A stretch of DNA of 44,423 nt from an uncultured Lachnospiraceae bacterium (GCA_910577825.1 CAJTOK010000028.1:1-44423), one strand, 5' to 3'. Numbered from the stretch's first letter, positions 22,500 through 31,737 are shown. A program made the numbers and translations. The notes: generated by a model not told the origin, from the sequence alone.

Positions 22500-24185
22500 T
22501 CAGATTATTTCCCTTATACGCCCTGCCATCTGTTCTTCTCCCATTACATGGACTATAGCCCATAAATCAGGTGTATTTGCACGTCCTGTTATTGCAATGC
22601 GTATAATTTCCGCAATGTCTGATACATTTCCCTTATATCTTTCTGGTTCTTTTTTATATGCTTTCATATCAGATGCAAATCCAAATTTGTCTGCAATATC
22701 TTTTAATTTATTAAACCATCCACTGTTATCATCATTATGGTTATATGTTGCCAGGTATTCATCCAGCACATCCTTTACTATATCACTGTTAAACCTGAAC
22801 GGGTCTTTTTCCTGCTGCCCTTCTTCCCCTTCAAAGTCAAAGAAGTATGAGATTAATCCAAATACCTGCCTTGCATATATAAAGTCTTTCCTTCTGCGTT
22901 TCATTCCAATTCCCATATAAAGCCTTAATATGCCAAGCATTTTTTCCCTGTCTGCAAACCAGGTCCTGCATTTTTCTGGTTCATGTTCTGATGCCCAGCC
23001 ATAAAGGAAATCATACATTTCATGTTCTGAGAGTGCTGAAAGCTCATTTTTACAGATATTATGGAGCTTGTCTTTATCAAATAATGCACCTGACTGGCTC
23101 ATTTTGCCCACTGAGAATGGAAATTCATTAATATCCTTATCAGGGAATTTCTCATGCCATTCTTCAAAGTTGGAATTAAGCAGTGTAAGCAGGTAAACTT
23201 TCATGCAGTATGGGTGGTAGCCGTCTTTCCTGTAATAATCAAGCGAAAGTTCAGGGTCTTTTCTTTTGGAAAGTTTTCTCTTCCCGCCGGTTTCTTCATC
23301 AAATTTCATAAGAAGTGCCGTATGCCCGTATGCTGGCATTTTAAAGCCAAGGATATGGAACAGTTCATAATGTATTGGCACTGATGCAAGCCATTCGCCT
23401 CCTCTTATAACCATTGTAGTCCTCATAAGATGGTCATCTATGGCATGTGCAAAGTGGTATGTCGGCACACCGTCTTTTTTAAGAAGCACTATATCATGTA
23501 TATTCTCTGGAAGCTTCACTTCCCCTTTGATGCTGTCTTTAAATATAATCTCCCCGCCAGGGTTTCCCTGTGAACGCAGCCTTATAACATATTCCTTCCC
23601 TGCCTGTATATTTTCCTGTATTTTATCAAATGAAAGGTTACGGCATACGGCATATTTGCCATAATACCCTGTAAGTATTTTCCCTGCGTCCTGTTCCTGC
23701 CTGGTCTTTTCAAGTTCCTCTTCTGTACAGAAACATGGATACGCCAGCCCTTTTGCTACAAGGTCTTTAACATATGTATGGTATATTTCCACCCTCTGCC
23801 TCTGGAAATACGGCCCATATACATTATCTTCTGTACTGCCGCTAAAGCCTGCACCCTCATCAAACTCTATATTAAAATAACGCATTACATTTATAATTGT
23901 TTCAACAGCGCCATCAACTTTACGTTTTTCATCTGTATCTTCTATCCGGAGATAAAATACGCCGCCTTTTTTATGTGCAATCCTTTCATCTGCCAGTGCA
24001 CTGTAAAGGTTGCCAAGGTGCATAAATCCTGTAGGGCTTGGCGCCATACGTGTCACTTCAGCTTTTGGCGGAAGTTTCCTGTATGGGTATTTTTCCTCAT
24101 AATAATCTGGTGTATTAACTACATCTGGAAATAATAAATCTGCAAGTTTCTGTAAATCATTGTTTTTATTATTAATAGTATCCAT
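22500..24185 (-). CDS. gltX: Glutamyl-tRNA synthetase, long variant
   Basis: A 561-residue class I aminoacyl-tRNA synthetase charging tRNA-Glu. The HIGH-type signature is MAPSPTGFMHLGN (residues 47-59) and the KMSKS-type signature is KRKLSKRKD (302-310). Family motifs FYLRIEDTDEKR, YPCFCTEEEL and PTYHFAHAIDDHLMRTTMVIRG are present. It is about 80 residues longer than the usual bacterial enzyme, with an N-terminal extension (1-40) and a diverged C-terminal anticodon-binding part. It may be the only GltX or a second copy; this window cannot tell. GAGGGG precedes the ATG. It follows rluD by 50 bases on the same strand. Confidence 0.93.
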   Translation of the reverse strand: MDTINNKNNDLQKLADLLFPDVVNTPDYYEEKYPYRKLPPKAEVTRMAPSPTGFMHLGNLYSALADERIAHKKGGVFYLRIEDTDEKRKVDGAVETIINVMRYFNIEFDEGAGFSGSTEDNVYGPYFQRQRVEIYHTYVKDLVAKGLAYPCFCTEEELEKTRQEQDAGKILTGYYGKYAVCRNLSFDKIQENIQAGKEYVIRLRSQGNPGGEIIFKDSIKGEVKLPENIHDIVLLKKDGVPTYHFAHAIDDHLMRTTMVIRGGEWLASVPIHYELFHILGFKMPAYGHTALLMKFDEETGGKRKLSKRKDPELSLDYYRKDGYHPYCMKVYLLTLLNSNFEEWHEKFPDKDINEFPFSVGKMSQSGALFDKDKLHNICKNELSALSEHEMYDFLYGWASEHEPEKCRTWFADREKMLGILRLYMGIGMKRRRKDFIYARQVFGLISYFFDFEGEEGQQEKDPFRFNSDIVKDVLDEYLATYNHNDDNSGWFNKLKDIADKFGFASDMKAYKKEPERYKGNVSDIAEIIRIAITGRANTPDLWAIVHVMGEEQMAGRIREII

Positions 24186-24235
24186 TTTCCCCTCATTTCT
24201 GCAAGGCTGCCCCTGCTCTGTTTTATGCCGTTAAT

Positions 24236-25174
24236 TTACTTATGGGATAAAATCCCCAGAAGTTTTTTGAAATAATCTGGAAGTGGTGCTTCAAATTCCA
24301 TATATTTTCCCGTGGAAGGATGTATAAATCCAAGTGTCTTTGCGTGTAATGCCTGCCCTTCAAGTTTAAACGGGCATTTTGCCGGGCCATATAAACTGTC
24401 CCCTAACACAGGATTGCCAATATACGCCATATGTACACGTATCTGGTGGGTACGCCCCGTTTCAAGGTTACAGGCAATATAAGTGTGCCTGTTATCAAGG
24501 TAATCAAGCACTTTATAATGGGTTACTGCATCCCTGCCGCCCTTTACATTAACTGCCATTTTCTTTCTGTCCACAGGATGCCTTCCAAGCGTTGTTTTAA
24601 TAGTCCCTTCCTCTTCTTTGGTATGGTTATTTACTATTGCATGGTAAGTCCTTGTAATGGAATGTTCTTTAAGCTGTCCTGCAAGTGACCTGTGCGCAGT
24701 ATCATTTTTACATGCAACTATTGCCCCTGTTGTATCCTGGTCAATCCTGTGTACAATGCCTGGGCGCATTATGCCGTTTATGCCAGAAAGCGAGTCCCTG
24801 CAATGGTAAAGCAGTGCATTAACAACAGTGCCTGAATAATGCCCAGGCGCAGGATGCACAACCATGCGCTTAGGTTTATTTATTACAATTATATCATTAT
24901 CTTCATAAATAATATCAAGAGGTATATTTTCGGGCTTTATCTCTAATTCTTCCGCCGGGGCTTCATATACTTTTATGGTATCAGAAGCACAGATTTTATA
25001 ACCTGCCTTTGTCCTGCTGCCATTTACCAGTATATTACCCTCTTTAATCTGTTTCTGTATATATGAACGTGACAACAGGGGAAGCTTATCTGCAAGAAAA
25101 CTGTCAATCCTGTTCCCTGCGTCCTCCTCCCCTGCAATATACTCACTATAATCCATGCCAGGTATACTATTCAT
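24236..25174 (-). CDS. rluD: RluA/RluD-family pseudouridine synthase
   Basis: A 312-residue large-subunit rRNA pseudouridine synthase. An S4 RNA-binding domain covers about residues 18-75 (RIDSFLADKLPLLSRSYIQK). The catalytic motif is GIVHRIDQDTTGAIV with Asp145. Further family motifs are INKPKRMVVHPAPGH and LETGRTHQIRVHMAYIGNPVLGD. The gene overlaps the end of lspA by eight bases, so translation of the two is probably coupled, an arrangement common in Firmicutes. The exact uridines modified (RluD versus other RluA members) cannot be told from sequence alone. Confidence 0.92.
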   Translation of the reverse strand: MNSIPGMDYSEYIAGEEDAGNRIDSFLADKLPLLSRSYIQKQIKEGNILVNGSRTKAGYKICASDTIKVYEAPAEELEIKPENIPLDIIYEDNDIIVINKPKRMVVHPAPGHYSGTVVNALLYHCRDSLSGINGIMRPGIVHRIDQDTTGAIVACKNDTAHRSLAGQLKEHSITRTYHAIVNNHTKEEEGTIKTTLGRHPVDRKKMAVNVKGGRDAVTHYKVLDYLDNRHTYIACNLETGRTHQIRVHMAYIGNPVLGDSLYGPAKCPFKLEGQALHAKTLGFIHPSTGKYMEFEAPLPDYFKKLLGILSHK

Positions 25175-25670
25175 TTTCCTCCACCTTTTTTAACCTGAAT
25201 ATTTCCAGGTCATTGTCATTATAATAAAACATTATATAAAATACTGCTGCAAATGCTGCTATAACCACATAGCAGTCGGCCACATTAAATACAGGAAAAT
25301 CAATTAATTCAAAATACAGAAAATCTGTTACATAACCATCCTTTATCCTGTCATACATATTGCCAGCAGCCCCGGAAAGCAGCAGTACCAGTATTATATC
25401 CATAGGTATATACCTTTTTGTAAATGGAATCCTTATAAATGCCGCAATTACTGCAATTAATATTATAAAGGCCACCAGCAGGAGCAAAAAACGCTGGTCT
25501 TTAAGTACACCAAAAGCTGCACCATGGTTTTCAAGATAAAACAGGCGGAATACGTCCTTTATAACTGGTATCCCGTCTGTACCTTTAAGGCCTAGTGCCA
25601 GGACTTTTGTAATCCTGTCTGCTGCAAAAAGAATTATAAACCCGGTTATTCCAAATAAATATTTTTTCAA
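25167..25670 (-). CDS. lspA: Lipoprotein signal peptidase (signal peptidase II)
   Basis: A 167-residue membrane aspartyl protease that cleaves prolipoprotein signal peptides after lipid attachment. Four membrane segments are visible (about 8-25, 58-82, 88-105 and 130-150). The catalytic aspartates lie in GAAGNMYDRIKDGYVTDF and FPVFNVADCYVV. I prefer the TTG at 25670 because AGGAG stands eight bases before it; a TTG two codons earlier is too close to that site. It is coupled to rluD by overlap. The DacA protein in this window carries a lipobox and is a likely substrate. Confidence 0.94.
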   Translation of the reverse strand: MKKYLFGITGFIILFAADRITKVLALGLKGTDGIPVIKDVFRLFYLENHGAAFGVLKDQRFLLLLVAFIILIAVIAAFIRIPFTKRYIPMDIILVLLLSGAAGNMYDRIKDGYVTDFLYFELIDFPVFNVADCYVVIAAFAAVFYIMFYYNDNDLEIFRLKKVEENE

Positions 25671-25684
25671 GGCCAAATCTCCTG

Positions 25685-26773
25685 TTACTTTAGAATAGTA
25701 TCCAGTGCTTCAAGCATCTCACTGTCTGTTACATCATTGCATATAACTGCATTGCCTGTTCCATTAAGAAGTATAAACTTGATTTTTCCTGCATCCATTT
25801 TTTTATCACTTTTAGAAACGCTTAATATATCCTCTGCATTTAACCCGTTTACACATACTGGAAGATTTAAATCTTTAAGGGTTCTGCATATGCTGTTATA
25901 TCCATTTTCATTTATCATGCCACGCTTCATTGATATGTATGCAGCAGCAGCCATGCCGGCAGATACACATTCACCATGCAGCATTGTAAAATCCATAAGC
26001 TTCTCTATTGCATGGCCTAATGTATGCCCAAAGTTTAAAATTGCACGTTCCCCTTTTTCCTCCGGGTCATTTTCTACAACAGCACGTTTAATGTTACAGC
26101 TTCCTGCAACAATTTCTTCAAGTATTAAAGGACTGCGCCGCCTGATGCCTTCCAGGTTTTTGGCAATATAAGAAGAATACGCATCATCCCTTATAAAACC
26201 ATGTTTGGCAACTTCGCCAAAGCCTGAATAATACTGTGCATCTGTCAGCGTGGAAAGCATGGAAACATTCATATATACAGCAGACGGCTGGTGGAATGCA
26301 CCTACCATATTTTTATATCCCTTAAAATCCACACCTGTTTTTCCTCCAATGCTGCTGTCCACCATTGCAACAAGTGATGAAGGGATTTGTACAACACGTA
26401 TGCCACGCAGGTATGTTGCAGCTGCATAGCCAGCCATATCACCTGTAACACCTCCTCCAAGTGCAACAAGTATATCGTTTCTGTCAAAATGCGCTATAAT
26501 AAGTTTTTCATATAAATCTTCTATAGTGCCAAGGTTCTTTGATTTCTCACCTGCTTCAAATATAAATGGAATTACATCCTTTGCACAGCCCCTGGCAATA
26601 TCCATAACAGTGTCCAGGTAAATAGCGCCAACTGAACTGTCAGTTACTATACATAACTTGCGCTCCTTAGAACCCACCCCCTCCAGTACAGCAGGGAGCT
26701 TGTTAAAATCATGTTCTATGCTTATATTATAAAGAGGTTTGTTGTTATAATTTATTGTAATTAACCTTCCCAT
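25685..26773 (-). CDS. aroB: 3-dehydroquinate synthase
   Basis: A 362-residue NAD-dependent enzyme converting DAHP to 3-dehydroquinate in the shikimate pathway. Motifs include EAGEKSKNLGTIEDLYEKL, ALGGGVTGDMAGYAAATYLRGI, VAMVDSSIGGKTGVDFKGYKNMVGAFHQP and the metal-binding NFGHTLGHAIE and MLHGECVSAGM. The length is typical. AAGGAGG precedes the ATG. It sits between lspA and divIVA with short gaps. Other aromatic biosynthesis genes are absent here, so its place in a division/maturation operon looks like an incidental lineage-specific arrangement. Confidence 0.96.
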   Translation of the reverse strand: MGRLITINYNNKPLYNISIEHDFNKLPAVLEGVGSKERKLCIVTDSSVGAIYLDTVMDIARGCAKDVIPFIFEAGEKSKNLGTIEDLYEKLIIAHFDRNDILVALGGGVTGDMAGYAAATYLRGIRVVQIPSSLVAMVDSSIGGKTGVDFKGYKNMVGAFHQPSAVYMNVSMLSTLTDAQYYSGFGEVAKHGFIRDDAYSSYIAKNLEGIRRRSPLILEEIVAGSCNIKRAVVENDPEEKGERAILNFGHTLGHAIEKLMDFTMLHGECVSAGMAAAAYISMKRGMINENGYNSICRTLKDLNLPVCVNGLNAEDILSVSKSDKKMDAGKIKFILLNGTGNAVICNDVTDSEMLEALDTILK

Positions 26774-26787
26774 AAATCCCTCCTTGT

Positions 26788-27675
26788 TTATTCCGGGTCA
26801 ATAAATGTAAAAGGTGTTTCTGGTTCCTCTGTGCCAGAACCGCCACTTCCATTATTATTCCATGAAAATTCTTCAGTTTCTTTTCCACCAGTATTTTCTG
26901 TATCCTTTATATTTACTACAGTATCTGTACCTTCTACAGTATCTGTATTTCCTGCAATGCCTGTACTTTCTGCATCCTGCTGGTTTATACCACCATTGCA
27001 ATTTCTATTATCTGTATTATCTATATCTAATTCCCGGACACGTAGTTTATAGGTTTCACTCTCTAGCAGTTCAAGCTGTGCTGTTGCAAGTTTTCTTACC
27101 TGCCCGCAGTATTTTTCATAATCCTGTACAAGCTTTATTGAACTTATCCTTATACCATCAAGTTCCGCCTGTGCATCCGACCTTATGCCTGCTGCCTTTT
27201 CTTCTGCCTCACGTATAACCTGTCCTGCCTTTATTTCTGCATCTTTTATAATCCCTGCCGCCCGCTTTTCTGATTCTTTTACAGCAGCTTCTGCCCCTGC
27301 CTTTATATTGTCTGCTTGTGCCTTCGCATCTTTTATGGCTGCGTCTGCTTGTGCCTTCGCATCTTCTATGGCTGCGTCTGCTTGTGCTTTCGCATCTTTT
27401 ATAACTGAATCTGCCTGTGCATTTGCTGCTTCCTGTGTTTCTGTAGAAGTCTTTTCTGCAAGTATAAGAGCCTTCTGCAAAGTATTTTCCATCTGTTTAT
27501 AATACTGTATGCCCTCGCTTAAAGAAGTTATCTTTTCTTTTAAAGTACGGTTCTCCTTAAAAAGAGTTTCATAGCTGTCAAGTATAGAAGCCAGAAACTC
27601 TTCTGTGTCTTTCTTATTATATCCACTTACCGATGTTTTAAGTGTATGGTTCTGTATATCAATAGGTGTAAGCAT
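26788..27675 (-). CDS. divIVA: DivIVA-family division/polarity protein
   Basis: A 295-residue DivIVA/GpsB-type coiled-coil protein that marks curved membrane at poles and septa and recruits division or Min proteins. The N-terminal membrane-binding domain is TPIDIQNHTLKTSVSGYNKKDTEEFLASILDSYETL. Long coiled coil follows (about 30-190), including about four 11-residue repeats of the type DAKAQADAAIE. The C-terminal 80 residues are acidic, Asn/Thr/Gly-rich and disordered. The gene sits directly downstream of ylmH, the usual order in Gram-positive bacteria. The extended repeat and tail make it longer than Bacillus DivIVA (about 164 residues). Confidence 0.92.
   Translation of the reverse strand: MLTPIDIQNHTLKTSVSGYNKKDTEEFLASILDSYETLFKENRTLKEKITSLSEGIQYYKQMENTLQKALILAEKTSTETQEAANAQADSVIKDAKAQADAAIEDAKAQADAAIKDAKAQADNIKAGAEAAVKESEKRAAGIIKDAEIKAGQVIREAEEKAAGIRSDAQAELDGIRISSIKLVQDYEKYCGQVRKLATAQLELLESETYKLRVRELDIDNTDNRNCNGGINQQDAESTGIAGNTDTVEGTDTVVNIKDTENTGGKETEEFSWNNNGSGGSGTEEPETPFTFIDPE
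27303..27412. repeat. 33-bp tandem repeat in divIVA
   Basis: Near-identical units around GCTTGTGCCTTCGCATC and TATGGCTGCGTCT on the plus strand encode the repeated DAKAQADAAI coiled-coil segment. In-frame copy-number change by slippage would alter coil length by 11 residues. Confidence 0.7.
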
Positions 27676-27692
27676 AACTAAAATACCCCCTC

Positions 27693-28493
27693 TTATATGT
27701 ATTTTTTAACTGTTATATGGTAACGTCCCTTCTTTGTTACGGACAAGGGCGCTTCAATCCTGTATTTTCCATATCCCCTTATAGAAATAATATCCCCGTC
27801 ACATATATTCTTAGACCCTTCTGTACAGATGCGCCCGTTCACAGACACACTTCCCTCTTTTATTAATAAAAGGCTTTTAGAGCGTGATGTCTTTGCTGCC
27901 ACTGCTGCTACTGCATCTGCACGTAGTGAAGATACGCTTCCTGGTATATCTTTATATTCCTGTATAAGCTCCAAATCTGTGCCACAGGCTGTTTCTGTGT
28001 ATACTGCTGTATGCCGTACCCTTGTTATATCTTTAATAAACGGTGCTTTATCTTTACAGCAGAAGATATAGCCTGTAACTGCACCGTTTTCTTCCCTTTT
28101 TACAATAATATCACCAATCTGGTTTCTTTCTATCCCAAGTCCCAGTACAGTCCCGAGGTAATCCCTGTGTGTAAGGGCATCACAGAATTTGCTGTTCCCA
28201 GGGCTTATTTTTACACATTCTATTGGAAAATCCTCCCTGCCTGCTGTCCCATAAGGTGTATCTGGCAGGAAACATGCCATAAGCCTTTCTGCACCCTGGT
28301 ATCCGCCATATGCCATAACATATTTACCTGCAATATCTTCTGTTATGCCATTGTCTTCTAAAAGCCTGTACAGGATATTTATATCATTAAGCCCCATAAA
28401 CCTGCTGAATACTGGTATGCCACGCTTTTCTGCAAGTATTTTAAGGTCACGTAAATGACGGTATGTTATCTGCTCTTCTTTTGTTAAATCCAT
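27693..28493 (-). CDS. ylmH: YlmH-type S4-domain RNA-binding protein
   Basis: A 266-residue protein of the YlmH family. The N-terminal part (1-175) has the family pattern GLNDINILYRLLEDNGI ... AYGGYQGAERLMACFLP and FPIECVKISPGNSKFCDALTHRDYLGTVLGLGIERNQIGDI. An S4 RNA-binding domain covers about 190-250 (SLRADAVAAVAAKTSRSKSLLLIKEGSVSVNGR). YlmH homologues bind ribosomal RNA and have been linked to rescue of stalled 50S-peptidyl-tRNA complexes. The gene lies in the conserved sepF-ylmG-ylmH-divIVA order, with 25 bases separating it from ylmG. Confidence 0.92.
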   Translation of the reverse strand: MDLTKEEQITYRHLRDLKILAEKRGIPVFSRFMGLNDINILYRLLEDNGITEDIAGKYVMAYGGYQGAERLMACFLPDTPYGTAGREDFPIECVKISPGNSKFCDALTHRDYLGTVLGLGIERNQIGDIIVKREENGAVTGYIFCCKDKAPFIKDITRVRHTAVYTETACGTDLELIQEYKDIPGSVSSLRADAVAAVAAKTSRSKSLLLIKEGSVSVNGRICTEGSKNICDGDIISIRGYGKYRIEAPLSVTKKGRYHITVKKYI

Positions 28494-28518
28494 CTGTTAT
28501 ACCTCATATTATACAAAT

Positions 28519-28788
28519 TTACTGGTGTTCCATTATATATGAACACAGGCTTCCCAAATAAAACAATGTTATAAGCAGTATATAAGGGCTTATATCTGTC
28601 CTGAAAGATTTAAGTACAGAATGTTTTACAAGCTTCTGCACAGGTGAAAGTGCAGGTGCAGCAAGCATTTCCACAAAATACCTGAAATACCCCCCTGCCG
28701 GCAGTATATTTTTTAGCAGATAAAGCAGTATATCTATCTGGAGGATAATAAAAAAAATATATAAACAATATGCTATATAATAAAGCAT
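28519..28788 (-). CDS. ylmG: YggT/YlmG-family membrane protein
   Basis: An 89-residue membrane protein with an N-terminal hydrophobic segment (LYYIAYCLYIFFIILQIDILLYL) and a C-terminal one (PYILLITLFYLGSLCSYI). The loop between has the PAGGYFRYFVEMLAAPALSPVQKL pattern of the family. It begins right after the sepF stop codon and is part of the division cluster. Homologues affect division septum or nucleoid distribution, but the mechanism is unknown. Confidence 0.85.
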   Translation of the reverse strand: MLYYIAYCLYIFFIILQIDILLYLLKNILPAGGYFRYFVEMLAAPALSPVQKLVKHSVLKSFRTDISPYILLITLFYLGSLCSYIMEHQ

Positions 28789-28791
28789 AAA

Positions 28792-29382
28792 TCAGAACTC
28801 CTTATTCAGGGTAGGAATGTTTATAACTTCATCACTTGTTGTCACGCTTTTAATATAATCCCCTGATATGTCAATATTTTTAGGTGAAAATATAAATATA
28901 AACCTTGAAACTGAACGCATATTGCCTGCAATCGAATATATGCAGCCGGATATAAAGTCCATAACCCTCTGTGCCTCAACTAAATCCATGCCTTCAAGGT
29001 TTACAACAACAGGCTGCCCATCTAAAAGAATCTGGCAGATTTGCTGTGATTCACCGAAATTGGCCGGCTTGACAATGTTCACTTCAACATCTGATGGCGA
29101 AGCCGTATGGATAGGGACAACCTTTCCTGCTGATTGACGTGATGTACTTTTTCTTGAATTAAATGAAACAGGTTCATCATAATCGCTTCCGTAATCTTTC
29201 TGTGAATATGATGAAGCACCCCTCTTCTCTTCCTTTTTCTGCTCACGCTGCATACGCTTTTCCTCACGCTTTAATTCCTTTTCATCATAATCACCGTAAT
29301 CATCATAATCATCGTAGTCATCATAATCGTCTTCATCAGTTAATTTTAAGAAATTCATAAACTTATCTAAGCGGCCAGCCAT
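28792..29382 (-). CDS. sepF: SepF cell division protein
   Basis: A 196-residue SepF, a membrane-attached protein that binds FtsZ and helps Z-ring bundling. The N-terminal amphipathic helix is MAGRLDKFMNFLKL. An acidic linker follows, made of Asp-Asp-Tyr repeats (18-36), then a Lys/Glu/Arg tract. The C-terminal domain (about 100-190) has VNIVKPANFGESQQICQILLDGQPVVVNLEGMD and AQRVMDFISGCIYSIAGNMRSVS. I chose the ATG at 29382 because GGAGGG precedes it by five bases; an ATG four codons earlier lies before that site. The Asp-Asp-Tyr repeats are coded by 9-bp tandem units prone to slippage. Confidence 0.95.
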   Translation of the reverse strand: MAGRLDKFMNFLKLTDEDDYDDYDDYDDYGDYDEKELKREEKRMQREQKKEEKRGASSYSQKDYGSDYDEPVSFNSRKSTSRQSAGKVVPIHTASPSDVEVNIVKPANFGESQQICQILLDGQPVVVNLEGMDLVEAQRVMDFISGCIYSIAGNMRSVSRFIFIFSPKNIDISGDYIKSVTTSDEVINIPTLNKEF

Positions 29383-29428
29383 AATACCCTCCATTCCTGC
29401 GTCAGTATGGTATCTGTTAAATTACCAT

Positions 29429-30124
29429 CTATGCCGCAATATTCCTTTCACCAAAAATTGCTGTTCCAACCCTTATATGTGTTGCGCCTTCCTCAATAGC
29501 AACCTCATAATCATTGGTCATTCCCATTGAAAGAATATTCATGGAAACATTATCAATGTTTTTGCCCGCAATGTCAACAGATAATTCTTTCAAAGTCCGG
29601 AATATCATCCGGTTATTTTCGGCATTTTCTACAAAAGGGGCTATTGTCATAAGCCCTTTGACATGTACATGTGGCAGCTTTGCAATATCCCTTACAAGGC
29701 TTTCTGTTTCTTCTGTCTTTATGCCGGACTTTGTTGCTTCCTGTGCAACATTAACTTCCACAAGTATATCTGCGTCAAGTTCCTTTTTAATACACTCTGC
29801 TTCTATTGCTTCTGCAAGATGCAGTGAATCAACAGAATGTATAAGTGATGCACGCCCAAGTACATATTTAATCTTATTGGTCTGTAAATGCCCGATAAAA
29901 TGCCAGTTAATATTTTTAGGCAGCATATCATACTTTTCCTTCATTTCTTGTGCTTTATTTTCCCCAAACTGCCTTATGCCGTACTCATAAGCCTGCTCAA
30001 CAAGCCTTACGGGTTTTGTCTTGCTGACCGCAACCAGTGTAACACTGCCATAGCTGCGCCCTGCCCTGTCACATGCTGCCTTTACCCTGTCCTCCACCAT
30101 TGCCAGGTTTTCCTTAACCATCAT
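29429..30124 (-). CDS. yggS: PLP homeostasis protein (YggS/PROSC family)
   Basis: A 231-residue pyridoxal-phosphate-binding protein of the YggS/YlmE family, a single TIM-barrel domain without known catalytic activity that buffers PLP. The PLP lysine is in VTLVAVSKTKP (Lys35). Further motifs are GIRQFGENKAQEMKEKY, NINWHFIGHLQTNKIKYV and the phosphate-binding SMGMTNDYEVAIEEGATHIRVGTAIFGER. AGGAGG precedes the ATG. Its place between an HlyD-like gene and sepF matches the ylmD-ylmE-sepF order of Firmicutes. Confidence 0.95.
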   Translation of the reverse strand: MMVKENLAMVEDRVKAACDRAGRSYGSVTLVAVSKTKPVRLVEQAYEYGIRQFGENKAQEMKEKYDMLPKNINWHFIGHLQTNKIKYVLGRASLIHSVDSLHLAEAIEAECIKKELDADILVEVNVAQEATKSGIKTEETESLVRDIAKLPHVHVKGLMTIAPFVENAENNRMIFRTLKELSVDIAGKNIDNVSMNILSMGMTNDYEVAIEEGATHIRVGTAIFGERNIAA

Positions 30125-30132
30125 TATTCCTC

Positions 30133-31533
30133 CTAATAAATAATATCATCTTCATTAATCATATCCGGGTTTAAAATTATATGGTCATATGTTGAAAGGC
30201 CATATTGTGTTCCCTTTGCTATAATTGCATATTCGCCATTGGAATAAAGCTTTTCAATATTCCTGAATTCACAATAGCCTTTATTGCAGTTATAAACGCC
30301 TTCAAGTTCTGCTGTTTTGGAAAGTTTCATGGACTTAAGGCCGTTTTTTGTTTTCTGTACTATTGTGCTGCCTGGCTCAAAAAGCGCAGCATCAATGTAT
30401 ACTTTCCCGTTTTCTGATTTATATATATCAGCTGCCTTAAATGTTGTTTCCTTAGTGCCATCCTTTTTATATGTAAGAAGCATTACACCATTGCTGTTAT
30501 TTTCACCGCCTTTGGTAATATACTTCCCAGGAATTACATAAAACTGCTTCTTCAAAATAGAAGAAACAGGGATTTTAAGCCCGTCAGCATTATTAAATTC
30601 TATCTCTATGTCAAGGTACCTGTTATCAAGATAACGTATCATATATTTGTCAAAATCCAGCTTTGCATAATATGCTGAATCTATTATAAATGTAGAAATA
30701 TCTGCTGCAGCCTTAAGCCCGTCCCTTTTAAATATAACAGGAACTGATGCTTTATCACTTAATTTTTTATACTGCTTGTCTGTAAGCGGAAGCACTACAG
30801 ACCATTTCTCGCTATTTACAATTTTATAAACAGCATCTCCAGACTTGGCACTGCCTGTGCTTCTAAGCTGTGTCCAGTTATCATTCATATCTTCAAAATT
30901 CCTGGTTGTAATACTGTCTATTGACAAATCCTCCAGGCCGTCTGAACAAAAAGAAATAATTCCTGGCTTTTTTGCCTTTACCAGTTCCAGTGATGAAGTA
31001 ATTTTCTTTTTCTTCATAACTTTGTTTAATTGTTCCAGAAGGCTTACTGTAGTCATTTTAAGAAGCGTATTATCTATATTGTATTTAAAATTTGTCACAT
31101 TGCTGTATAAAGATAAATCAAAATCATTGCGGAAACTTGCAATATCACTTCTTATCTCCCTTGTATCCTCCTCTGAAAGTGGTATATCCTTTGTTTCAAT
31201 CGCTGAAATATCACCCTCGAACTGCCCGGTTTCATCTATTGAATAAACAACCGTGCTTGAGCCTATCTTTGCACCCTCGCCCACATAATAATTTATATAA
31301 CCCTGTTTCTTTGTCCTGACAACAGACTCATCCCTTATTATAATCCCTCTTATAATTTCATTGTCTGCAATCTGTGTTTCAGTAACTTCATATATTGATA
31401 CATGTTCTTTTGTAAATGACTGTATAAATAAAAAAAGAAGGCCTGCAGCAAAAACCATTAACAGCGTGCCAGCAAAAAAGTGTGGCCGTTTTTTCATTTT
31501 TACAACTTTTTTCTTGCGCCTGCGTCCTGCCAA
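30133..31533 (-). CDS. HlyD-like membrane-fusion (periplasmic adaptor-type) protein
   Basis: A 466-residue protein with a basic N-terminus (AGRRRKKKVVKMKKRP), one membrane segment (about 22-42, FFAGTLLMVFAAGLLFLF) and a long extracellular part. A barrel-sandwich-like split is visible: one half around IIRDESVVRTKKQGYINYYVGEGAKIG and the return half around KKPGIISFCSDGL. Beta-rich segments follow to the end. I take the TTG at 31533 as start because GGAAGGAGG lies seven bases upstream; an ATG nine codons earlier has no such site. In Clostridia this family often sits beside sepF and yggS. No transporter is adjacent, so its partner and cargo are unknown. Confidence 0.75.
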   Translation of the reverse strand: MAGRRRKKKVVKMKKRPHFFAGTLLMVFAAGLLFLFIQSFTKEHVSIYEVTETQIADNEIIRGIIIRDESVVRTKKQGYINYYVGEGAKIGSSTVVYSIDETGQFEGDISAIETKDIPLSEEDTREIRSDIASFRNDFDLSLYSNVTNFKYNIDNTLLKMTTVSLLEQLNKVMKKKKITSSLELVKAKKPGIISFCSDGLEDLSIDSITTRNFEDMNDNWTQLRSTGSAKSGDAVYKIVNSEKWSVVLPLTDKQYKKLSDKASVPVIFKRDGLKAAADISTFIIDSAYYAKLDFDKYMIRYLDNRYLDIEIEFNNADGLKIPVSSILKKQFYVIPGKYITKGGENNSNGVMLLTYKKDGTKETTFKAADIYKSENGKVYIDAALFEPGSTIVQKTKNGLKSMKLSKTAELEGVYNCNKGYCEFRNIEKLYSNGEYAIIAKGTQYGLSTYDHIILNPDMINEDDIIY

Positions 31534-31560
31534 AGCAAAACCTCCTTCCAGCAACAACAT

Positions 31561-31737
31561 GCTGTGTTCCCGTTGATATAACTTTTATATTATAGACCTA
31601 AAAAAAACGTTTGTCTACCACATCTGTAATTAATTAATTTTTATTACACATATTTTTCATCTTTTGGGAAACACTTTGTATTGTAGCATACCAAAAATAC
31701 AAAGCAGCTGCTTTAATTATTAAAAGGAGGAATTTGC
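31561..31737. other. Divergent promoter region between the HlyD-like and DUF378 genes
   Basis: An AT-rich gap from which the long minus-strand series and the plus-strand DUF378 gene diverge. It should hold promoters for both, but no box is strong enough to call. Confidence 0.4.
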
